The notes under the pieces were generated by a model, which was not told where the DNA came from, made no database searches, and saw nothing but the letters and a program-made list of their open reading frames with translations. DNA of 64,000 bases from Collinsella sp. TM10-22. GTDB taxonomy: Bacteria > Actinomycetota > Coriobacteriia > Coriobacteriales > Coriobacteriaceae. The stretch lies in the NCBI RefSeq assembly GCF_003466125.1, contig NZ_QSOC01000006.1, positions 1-64,000 of the forward strand. Direction: 5' to 3'. The position numbers and the translations under genes were made by a program. Positions 7,486 to 14,357 of this stretch are shown piece after piece (the stretch's first letter is position 1; each line of letters starts with the position of its first letter).

Positions 7486-9726
7486 TTAGTCAAACAGGCT
7501 CGGCATGTCGTTTTCCTTCATGAGGGCACCGGCAGAAGGCAGGCTCTGCGCAGTGAACTTTTCGGCCGAGACACCGGCACCAAGAATCTCTTCGGTCGTG
7601 CCGATGGTGGTGACCGAGCGGCCCTTCTTGGCCGTGAAAGCCTGGACGCCCTGCGTGTTGGTGGTCGTCTTGGTCTTAAGCAGCGACGTGTTGAAGTTCA
7701 TCAAACGATAGTCGCTCGAGACCAGCGCGATGTCGCGATCTTCCTTGAGCACCTGCGCATACAGCAGCTTACTGCCGCCGTAGATGGCGTTCTTAAGGCG
7801 CTTGCGGTTGGTCTTGGTGACGTATCCGGCAAGTGCGACGCGCACCACACGGCCGTTCTCAAAGACAAACAGTACGTCGGCTTTGTAATCCTCGGGGTCG
7901 ATGACCCAGAGCACGCTCTCGTCGGGTTCCATTTCGAGGTCGGTCGGCAGGTATGAGCCCAGCTGGGCCGACTTGGTATCCTCAAACGCCGCAACCTTGC
8001 ACTTGTATACCTGGCTCTTGTTGGTAAAGACCAGCAGCTCGTGAGTGTTGGAGGACGGGAACTCGATAAAGGGTTTGTCGCCGTCCTTGTACTTGAGTGT
8101 GGTCGCCTTCTTGAGCACGCGGTCCGTCATCTTCTTAAGGTAGCCATCGCGCGAGAGCATGATAGTGACCGGGTACTCCTCGACCTCGGGCTCCAAGCTT
8201 ACTTCGATAACCTCATGGGGCTCGATCCTGCCCGTGCGGCGCGGCATCACGTACTTCTTGTTGACCGCGGCCAGCTCGTCGCTGATGACCTTCTTGATGT
8301 TCTCCTCGCTGGAGAGGATCTCCTCGAGCTCGGTAATCTCGCCCTCGAGTTTTGCGATGTCCTTGGTGCGGTTGAGGATGTACTCCTCGTTGATGTTGCG
8401 GAGCTTAAGCTCGGCAACAAACTCGGCCTGGGTCTCGTCGATGTCGAAACCCTTCATAAGGTTGGGCACGACCTCGGCCTCAAGCTTGGTGCCGCGAATG
8501 ATGGCGATGGCCTTGTCGATGTCGAGCAGGATCGCCTCGAGGCCGTGCAGCAGGTGCAGGCGCTCGGACTTTTTGCCCAGGTCAAAGTTAATGCGGCGAC
8601 GCGTGGACTGAATGCGCCATGCGACCCACTCGTGCAGGATCTGGCGCACGCCCATAACGCGGGGGTAGCCGTCGACCAGCACGTTGAAGTTGCATGAGAA
8701 CGAGTCCTGCAGCGTGGTTGAGCGGTAGAGCTTGGCCATGAGCTTATCGGGGTCGACACCGCGCTTAAGGTCGATTGCGATGCGCAGGCCCGAAAGGTCG
8801 GTCTCGTCGCGGATGTCGGCGATCTCTTTGAGTTTGCCCTCTTTGGAGAGCTTGACGATGCGCTCGATGATGACATCGGTCTTGGTGGTGTAGGGAATCT
8901 CGTAGACCTCGATGATGCGCTCTTCGGGAATCCAGCGCCAGCGGGAGCGAATCTGGAAGCTGCCAAGGCCGGTCTCGACGATCTTCTCCATCTCCTCGCG
9001 GCGGTAGATGATCTCGCCGCCGGTCGAGAAGTCGGGCATGGGCATGTACTCGAGCAGGTCGCAGTCGGGATCCTGCAGGTAGTGCATCGTGGCAGTGCAG
9101 ACCTCGTTGAGGTTGAAGCCGCAGATGTCGGATGCCATGGCGACGCCGATGCCCTTATTGGCCGAGACGAGGATGTTGGGGAACGTGGTGGGCAGCAGGC
9201 GCGGCTCCTTCATGGCACCGTCGTAGCTGTCAACAAAGTCGACCGGGTCCTTGTCGATGTCCTTGAAGATCTCGGCGCTGATGGGCGCGAGTTTGGCCTC
9301 GGTATAACGCGAGGCGGCGTAGCTCAGGTCGCCCGAATAGTACTTGCCAAAGTTGCCCTTTGACTCCACGAAGGGGGCAAGAAGCGCTTCGTTGCCGGTG
9401 GCCAGGCGCACCATCGTCTCGTAGATCGCGCCGTCGCCGTGCGGGTTGAGCTTCATGGTCTGGCCCACGATGTTGGCGCTCTTCTGGCGCTCGCCCTTGA
9501 GCAGGCCCATCTTGTACATGGTGTAGAGTAGCTTGCGGTGCGAGGGCTTAAAGCCATCGATCTCGGGGAACGCACGCGACACGTTAACGCTCATGGCGTA
9601 GGGCATGTAGTTGACCTCGAGCGTCTGCGTGATCGGCTGGTCGGTGACCTCGGAGTGCAGGCCGATGACGTTCTCGGCGTTGACCTGCTTTTTCTTTGGC
9701 TGGTTCTTCGTCTTCTTCTTTGCCAC
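7486..9726 (-). CDS. Type IIA topoisomerase subunit A (ParC/GyrA-like), divergent paralogue
   Basis: 746 residues with the subunit A layout. A basic N-terminus is followed by the breakage-reunion domain, with FPEIDGFKPSHRKLLYTMY at 53-71, NPHGDGAIYETMVRLATG at 94-111 and the catalytic tyrosine at about 141 in AASRYTEAKLAP. Then come the tower and a coiled coil (LEGEITELEEILSSEENI), and a C-terminal region too short and too poorly repeated for a full GyrA beta-pinwheel. It forms the covalent 5'-phosphotyrosine link during double-strand passage. It is 45 bases downstream of the matching subunit B gene, so the pair is an operon. It is shorter than GyrA (about 850) and lacks a GyrA box, so a decatenase or specialised enzyme is more likely than the housekeeping gyrase. 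Confidence 0.85.
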   Translation of the reverse strand: MAKKKTKNQPKKKQVNAENVIGLHSEVTDQPITQTLEVNYMPYAMSVNVSRAFPEIDGFKPSHRKLLYTMYKMGLLKGERQKSANIVGQTMKLNPHGDGAIYETMVRLATGNEALLAPFVESKGNFGKYYSGDLSYAASRYTEAKLAPISAEIFKDIDKDPVDFVDSYDGAMKEPRLLPTTFPNILVSANKGIGVAMASDICGFNLNEVCTATMHYLQDPDCDLLEYMPMPDFSTGGEIIYRREEMEKIVETGLGSFQIRSRWRWIPEERIIEVYEIPYTTKTDVIIERIVKLSKEGKLKEIADIRDETDLSGLRIAIDLKRGVDPDKLMAKLYRSTTLQDSFSCNFNVLVDGYPRVMGVRQILHEWVAWRIQSTRRRINFDLGKKSERLHLLHGLEAILLDIDKAIAIIRGTKLEAEVVPNLMKGFDIDETQAEFVAELKLRNINEEYILNRTKDIAKLEGEITELEEILSSEENIKKVISDELAAVNKKYVMPRRTGRIEPHEVIEVSLEPEVEEYPVTIMLSRDGYLKKMTDRVLKKATTLKYKDGDKPFIEFPSSNTHELLVFTNKSQVYKCKVAAFEDTKSAQLGSYLPTDLEMEPDESVLWVIDPEDYKADVLFVFENGRVVRVALAGYVTKTNRKRLKNAIYGGSKLLYAQVLKEDRDIALVSSDYRLMNFNTSLLKTKTTTNTQGVQAFTAKKGRSVTTIGTTEEILGAGVSAEKFTAQSLPSAGALMKENDMPSLFD

Positions 9727-9771
9727 GATTTCCTCTTGAACTTCTTATGGGCCGTCGTTATTGATTTGCTG

Positions 9772-11769
9772 CTACTGCAGATCTAGCTGGTCCAGGTATT
9801 CCTTGCCGTGCTCGGAGATATGGCGCTTACGGCCCGCCTCGTCGTTGCCCAGCAACAGGTTGAACATGGTTTCCATCTTGGTGACGTCCTCGGACTCCAC
9901 CTTGATCAGGCGGCGCGTTTCGGGGTTCATGGTGGTGAGCCACATCATGTCCGGATCGTTTTCACCAAGACCCTTGGAGCGGTTGATGGAACACTTCTGG
10001 CCGCCAATCTCTTTGAGGATGCCGTTTTTCTCGAGTTCGGTGTAGGCAAAGTAGGTTTTCTCTTTGCAGTTGATCTCGTAGAGCGGCGACTCGGCGATAT
10101 ACACGTACCCCTCGTCGATAAGCGTGGGCACCAGGCGGTAGAGCATGGTGAGCACGAGTGTGCGGATGTGATAACCGTCGACGTCGGCATCCGTACAGAT
10201 GATGACCTTGTTCCAGTTGAGGTTGTCCAAGTCGAAGGCACCAAGGTTCTTGATGCGCTTGTCCTTGATCTCCACGCCGCAGCCCAGCACGCGCATGAGG
10301 TCCATGATGATGTCGGACTTAAAGATGCGCGGATAATCCTCCTTCAGGCAGTTGAGGATCTTGCCTCGGACGGGCATAACGCCCTGGAACTCGGCATCGC
10401 GCGACGTGCGGATGGCGCCTGCTGCCGAGTCGCCCTCTACGATGTAGATCTCGCGACGGTTCTTGTCCTTGGAACGGCAGTCGATGAACTTCTGCACGCG
10501 GTTGGCCATGTCGGTCTTCTGCTGCAGATTGGTCTTAATGCTCTGACGCGTCTTCTCGGCGTTCTCGCGCGAGCGCTTGTTGATGAGTACCTGCTCCATG
10601 ATCTTGTTGGCGGCGTCTTTGTTCTCGATCAAGTAGGTCGAGAGGCGCTCCTTAAAGAATGCCGTCATGGCCTGCTGGATAAAGCGGTTATTGATGGCCT
10701 TCTTGGTCTGGTTTTCGTAGGACGTCTGAGTGGAGAAGCAGTTGGTCACCAGTACCAGACAGTCCTGAACGTCTTGCCACTTAATGCCGCTCTCGTTTTT
10801 GTTGTACTTGCCTTGGCCCTTAATGTAGGCATCGATGGCGCTGGTCAGAGCACTGCGCGCGGCCTTCTCGGGCGAGCCGCCGTTCTCGAGCCATGATGAG
10901 TTGTGGTAGTACTCCTGCATCATGAAAGTGCGCGAGAAGCACATGCAAGCAGTGATTTTTACGTTGTAATCGGGCAGGTCCTCGCGATCGCGACCGCGAC
11001 GATCGGCCTCAATAAAGAAGGGCTCGGTAAGGTAGTCGGTACCGACCTTCTCAAGCACGTAGTCCTCGATGCCCTTGGGATAGCAAAAATCCTCTTCGGA
11101 AAACTCGCCATCGTCACCCTCAATACGCAGGCGGAAGGTCACGTTGGCGTTGACCACGGCCTGGCGGCGCATGGTCTCGCGATACCAGTCGTGGGGAATG
11201 CTGATCGAGGTAAAGACCTCAAGATCGGGGCGCCACTTGATAGTGGTGCCGGTGCGGTTCTCGTCGCTGGGCTCAATCTCGAGTGCCTTCTTCTTGGCGC
11301 CGACAACCTTGCCCTTCTTAAAGTGCAGGGAGTACTTGTTGCCGTCGCGCCAGACGGTGACGTCCATGTACTCGGAGGCGTACTGGGTCGCGCACGAGCC
11401 CAGGCCGTTGGTGCCGAGCGAGAAGTCATAGTCGCCGCCCTGGTTGTTGTTGTACTTGCCGCCGGCGTAGAGCTCGCAAAAGACGAGCTCCCAGTTAAAG
11501 CGCTTCTCGGAGGGGTTCCAGTCGAGCGGGCAGCCACGGCCGTTGTCCTCTACCTGAATAGAGCCATCGCGAAAAGCGGTGAGGGTGATGAGCTTGCCGT
11601 AGCCCTGGCGCGCCTCGTCAACGGCGTTGGACAGGATCTCGAAGGCGGCATGCGCACAACCGTCGAGTCCGTCCGAGCCAAAGATGACGGCGGGGCGCAG
11701 GCGTACGCGCTCCTCGTCCTTGAGCTGGCGGATACTGTCGTTACCATAGTTTGCGGTGTTTTTTGCCAT
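9772..11769 (-). CDS. Type IIA topoisomerase subunit B (ParE/GyrB-like), divergent paralogue
   Basis: 665 residues. The GHKL ATPase shows EILSNAVDEA at 44-53 (catalytic Glu and Asn retained) and VEDNGRGCP at 73-81. The ATP-lid motif is LGTNGLGSCATQ at 118-129, where gyrases have a GLHGVGAS-type sequence. The TOPRIM domain has VEGDSAAG at 444-451 (normally EGDSAGG) and TDADVDGYHIRT at 526-537 (normally VDGAHIRT), so the acidic metal ligands survive while neighbours differ. With the subunit A partner it should be an ATP-dependent DNA strand-passing enzyme. The departures indicate a distinct lineage rather than canonical GyrB or ParE. A LexA-like box lies about 100 bp upstream. Confidence 0.85.
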   Translation of the reverse strand: MAKNTANYGNDSIRQLKDEERVRLRPAVIFGSDGLDGCAHAAFEILSNAVDEARQGYGKLITLTAFRDGSIQVEDNGRGCPLDWNPSEKRFNWELVFCELYAGGKYNNNQGGDYDFSLGTNGLGSCATQYASEYMDVTVWRDGNKYSLHFKKGKVVGAKKKALEIEPSDENRTGTTIKWRPDLEVFTSISIPHDWYRETMRRQAVVNANVTFRLRIEGDDGEFSEEDFCYPKGIEDYVLEKVGTDYLTEPFFIEADRRGRDREDLPDYNVKITACMCFSRTFMMQEYYHNSSWLENGGSPEKAARSALTSAIDAYIKGQGKYNKNESGIKWQDVQDCLVLVTNCFSTQTSYENQTKKAINNRFIQQAMTAFFKERLSTYLIENKDAANKIMEQVLINKRSRENAEKTRQSIKTNLQQKTDMANRVQKFIDCRSKDKNRREIYIVEGDSAAGAIRTSRDAEFQGVMPVRGKILNCLKEDYPRIFKSDIIMDLMRVLGCGVEIKDKRIKNLGAFDLDNLNWNKVIICTDADVDGYHIRTLVLTMLYRLVPTLIDEGYVYIAESPLYEINCKEKTYFAYTELEKNGILKEIGGQKCSINRSKGLGENDPDMMWLTTMNPETRRLIKVESEDVTKMETMFNLLLGNDEAGRKRHISEHGKEYLDQLDLQ

Positions 11770-11868
11770 ACTCGCTCTCTCGGTGCTCCTTTGCTGCGTT
11801 TAAGTCATATAGATAGTCAAAGTAGCATAGCCCAGCCCACAGACGATTCCACCCAACACGAAATCCAT

Positions 11869-11882
11869 CGAACAATCGTTCG
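11869..11882. promoter_or_regulatory. LexA/DinR-type SOS box
   Basis: CGAACAATCGTTCG is the CGAAC-N4-GTTCG form of the Gram-positive and actinobacterial LexA operator. It lies between the divergent topoisomerase operon (start at 11769) and the AAA/DUF4143 gene (start at 12022). It is nearer the topoisomerase start, but either or both genes could be controlled. Confidence 0.55.
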
Positions 11883-11923
11883 TGGTATATTGATTGATGT
11901 TACTTTATTGGGAGAAATAGCTG

Positions 11924-11952
11924 AATGAAATCAAGAGTTATTTGATTTCATT
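11924..11952. promoter_or_regulatory. Palindrome upstream of the second AAA/DUF4143 gene
   Basis: AATGAAATCAA at 11924-11934 and TTGATTTCATT at 11942-11952 form an 11-bp perfect inverted repeat with a 7-nt centre, in a strongly AT-rich leader. Arm length matches the palindrome of the gene at 6187, but the sequence differs. An autoregulatory operator is inferred. Confidence 0.5.
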
Positions 11953-12021
11953 TAGTAGAATAAGACATATATTAAACGAAAACGAATCAAGAGAGCTTTT
12001 ATTTAATAGAACGGTGAAGAT

Positions 12022-13230
12022 ATGAAGATTATCGAACGTCCTCAATATATGGAAGCGCTTCTTGGCGCTAAGGGAACGCCGGACATCAAGGTTATTGCCG
12101 GCATTCGTAGGTGCGGCAAATCTGTTCTACTGGAAGCTCTTGCTGATCGCTTTCGTGAGGCCGACCCCGATGCCAATATTATCCGCATCAATTTCAATCT
12201 CCTCGAATTCGAGGAACTAACGGATTATCGAGCATTGCATCGCTACGTTGAGGAAGGCTATTGCGAGGGCCTCGATAACATTGTGATGATCGATGAGGTG
12301 CAAACCTGCGTTGGGTTCGAAAAAGTGGTCAATAGCCTTCATGCATCGGGAAAATACGATATCTACGTTACTGGCTCCAACGCTTTCTTGCTTTCGAGTG
12401 ATTTGGCGACGCTTTTTCGCGGGCGGACATATGAGGTTGAAGTATTTCCGTTTTCCTTGCTTGAGTTTTCGACATATCACGAAATTCATAACCCGGACGA
12501 AGCGCTTGACCGATATTTGAGAGAGGGCGGAATGCCTGGCTCATATTTGTATCCTAGCGAGCGAGCTCGCTATCGATATATTGCGAACGTGCTAGATGTC
12601 TTGGTTTTGCGTGATGTGGAAGAAAAGCATGGGGTTCGTAACAAGGTGCAGCTAGAACGTGCATGCGATTTCCTAATGGACAATATCGGTAACATATCTT
12701 CTGTTAGCGGGATTGTGGCTGCGCTGGATGCTGCCGGAACACGCGTTTCCGTGGCAACGCTCGCCCAGTACCTCGGATATTTATGCCAGGCCTTTGCGTT
12801 CTATCGAGTGCGCCGCTATGACGTAGGCGGTAAAAAGTACCTCACTTCGGGTGATAAATACTATTTATCGGATCATGCAATCAGATACGCAAAACTGGGC
12901 ACTAAAAAGCTCGACTTCGGGCACGTATATGAAAATATGGTCGCCATAGAGCTCCTAAGACGCGGTTGGGAAATCTATGTCGGGGTGCTTTATAAGAAGG
13001 AAATCGACTTCGTGGCAATTCGTCGCGATGAGCGAGTGTATATCCAAGTTAGCGATGACATTTCGCGTCAGGAGACTTTTGAACGCGAAGTGGCACCCCT
13101 GCTTGCGATACGTGATGCGTATCCCAAAATGGTCATTGCGCGAACAAAGCACGAGGCTGTTGATTATGAGGGGATTAAGGTGGTCGACATCGCCCGATGG
13201 CTGATGGGGGAGGGGCCGGATGTCGAATAG
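12022..13230 (+). CDS. AAA ATPase with DUF4143 nuclease-like domain, second copy
   Basis: 402 residues starting MKIIERPQYMEALLG. Walker A is AGIRRCGKS near 26-34, Walker B NIVMIDEVQ near 91-99 and the sensor VTGSNAFLL. The hallmark FPFSLLEF and GGMPGSYLY segments precede a DUF4143 tail with KEIDFVAIRR and VYIQVSDD, the degenerate PD-(D/E)xK core (E-x-D, then Q-x-V). It is distant from the copy at 6187, so the two are separate acquisitions rather than a recent duplication. GGTGAAG precedes the ATG. Base composition is AT-richer than the flanking topoisomerase genes. Molecular function is unknown; an immune or toxin-like role is suggested for such proteins but unproven. Confidence 0.85.
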   Translation: MKIIERPQYMEALLGAKGTPDIKVIAGIRRCGKSVLLEALADRFREADPDANIIRINFNLLEFEELTDYRALHRYVEEGYCEGLDNIVMIDEVQTCVGFEKVVNSLHASGKYDIYVTGSNAFLLSSDLATLFRGRTYEVEVFPFSLLEFSTYHEIHNPDEALDRYLREGGMPGSYLYPSERARYRYIANVLDVLVLRDVEEKHGVRNKVQLERACDFLMDNIGNISSVSGIVAALDAAGTRVSVATLAQYLGYLCQAFAFYRVRRYDVGGKKYLTSGDKYYLSDHAIRYAKLGTKKLDFGHVYENMVAIELLRRGWEIYVGVLYKKEIDFVAIRRDERVYIQVSDDISRQETFEREVAPLLAIRDAYPKMVIARTKHEAVDYEGIKVVDIARWLMGEGPDVE

Positions 13231-13256
13231 CGGACAGTGATAGTTTACGCTCGCGT

Positions 13257-13293
13257 TTACTCGGACAAAACCGAGTCGGTTTTGTCCGAGTAA
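13257..13293. repeat. 17-bp perfect inverted repeat
   Basis: TTACTCGGACAAAACCG at 13257-13273 and CGGTTTTGTCCGAGTAA at 13277-13293 are exact complements around a 3-nt loop. No T-run follows. It lies 27 bases after the AAA/DUF4143 stop and could be a 3'-end RNA hairpin or an operator. Confidence 0.75.
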
Positions 13294-13353
13294 GTTTGAA
13301 TAGCGAATCGAAATTGTTATGTCCACATGGCGATGGCGGACATGGTTTCCATA

Positions 13354-13422
13354 ATGACAGATATAGTTGACATCTTGTGAAGGATACAATATATTTCTGT
13401 CATGTTGCAACGGATATCTGTC
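13354..13422 (+). promoter_or_regulatory. Promoter with repeated operator half-sites before the XRE gene
   Basis: TTGACA at 13367-13372, 17 nt and TATATT at 13390-13395 form a near-consensus promoter. ATGACAGA at 13354-13361 is mirrored by TCTGTCAT at 13396-13403. GACAGATAT at 13356-13364 is also mirrored by ATATCTGTC at 13414-13422. The half-sites flank the promoter, as expected for autorepression by the XRE protein. Confidence 0.65.
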
Positions 13423-13443
13423 CATTACTACGAAAGGAACTCC

Positions 13444-13674
13444 ATGCCGGGCAAAAAGAACCTACGCATGAAGGCGGCGCGCGCGGCGGTTGGCCTTTCG
13501 CAAGCTGACTTGGCCCAGGCCGTGGGCGTTGCGCGCCAGACCATCGGCCTGATCGAGGCGGGCGGCTACAACCCCACGCTCAATTTGTGCGTGGCAATCT
13601 GTAAAGCGCTACGCGTTACGTTGAACGACTTGTTTTGGGAAGACGAGAGCGACGTCGACCCTAATACTCTTTAG
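13444..13674 (+). CDS. XRE-family (Cro/CI-type) transcriptional regulator
   Basis: 76 residues from the ATG at 13444 (AAAGGA upstream); an earlier in-frame ATG at 13402 lies too close to the promoter. Nearly the whole protein is one HTH_3 domain: LRMKAARAAVGLSQADLAQA, then VGVARQTIGLIEAGGYNPTL, ending in the NDLFWEDE tail typical of the YozG/small-repressor type. Such repressors usually sit directly before a multi-pass membrane protein and control their own pair; here a membrane protein begins nine bases after its stop. The mirrored half-sites around its promoter agree with autoregulation. Confidence 0.9.
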   Translation: MPGKKNLRMKAARAAVGLSQADLAQAVGVARQTIGLIEAGGYNPTLNLCVAICKALRVTLNDLFWEDESDVDPNTL

Positions 13675-13683
13675 GAGTTCGCT

Positions 13684-14268
13684 ATGAAATATGAAGATCT
13701 GAAAATCGTGCAAAAGTGGCGTGAATATGCCGGCCCAAAGGATGAGCGCCTGGAGGCTGAGAACGCGAAGATCTACAAGATTGGTTTCGTGCTGCTTTCG
13801 TTTGGCATGTTGATGATCTTTTTCTACCAGTTTATAGCTCGACAGGTTGCGTGGGTTCACAGCGACGCTAGTGAAATGCCGCATGGCTTTGCAACGCCGT
13901 TCGAGGCAGCCATGTATTTGTGGCTCGTTATCGTGATGTTGATTTGCGCAGGACTGCAAACGCGGAAGGGCTATGTCGATACCAATCGTTTTGGGCAAAC
14001 CGAGCATCTTCCTGTTGGATATTTCATGCTTGTCAGCGGTCTTAGCGGCGCCGCGTTCGCGCTTGTTATTGCCGCAATGCGCTGTATCGCTGAGGCGCAG
14101 ATCGTACCGCTCGAAAGCGTCTTTTGGTTGGCGAACCTGGCCACGGGCGTGTTCTGCGGTGCGACGATTTTCGCGGCCACGTTTGCTGCCCTGTGCGCAA
14201 CTTTTTTCACGGCGAAAAGACGCCGTGCCAAGCTCGAGGCAGAACTCGACTCCTCTGACGACATCTAA
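13684..14268 (+). CDS. Four-helix membrane protein paired with the XRE regulator
   Basis: 194 residues. A charged N-terminus (KYEDLKIVQKWREYAG) is followed by four hydrophobic segments at roughly 32-52, 77-96, 113-133 and 145-170, and a basic then acidic C-terminal tail (AKRRRAKLEAELDSSDD). It may belong to a DUF6773-like family that accompanies small XRE repressors in Firmicutes and Actinobacteria, but I am not sure of the family. Translation is probably coupled to the repressor gene (9-bp gap). No function is known; such pairs are often tied to growth-phase or envelope control. Confidence 0.7.
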   Translation: MKYEDLKIVQKWREYAGPKDERLEAENAKIYKIGFVLLSFGMLMIFFYQFIARQVAWVHSDASEMPHGFATPFEAAMYLWLVIVMLICAGLQTRKGYVDTNRFGQTEHLPVGYFMLVSGLSGAAFALVIAAMRCIAEAQIVPLESVFWLANLATGVFCGATIFAATFAALCATFFTAKRRRAKLEAELDSSDDI

Positions 14269-14273
14269 TGCGT

Positions 14274-14310
14274 AATGGGCTGGCTCTGGGTATCCAGAAC
14301 CAGCCCATTT
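14274..14310 (+). terminator. Terminator hairpin after the XRE operon
   Basis: AATGGGCTGG at 14274-14283 pairs with CCAGCCCATT at 14300-14309, with an inner CTGG/CCAG stem. Only a short T run follows. Confidence 0.6.
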
Positions 14311-14357
14311 GATGTTCGATGAGCCGAGTCGGCGTCTCTCGAAAAAACAGCTAGGAG

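Noticed and set aside
9808..10896. Plus-strand 362-residue frame opposite topoisomerase subunit B
   Set aside because: Mirror of strong codon bias in the true gene; the sequence is repetitive V/L/H/D without any fold signature.
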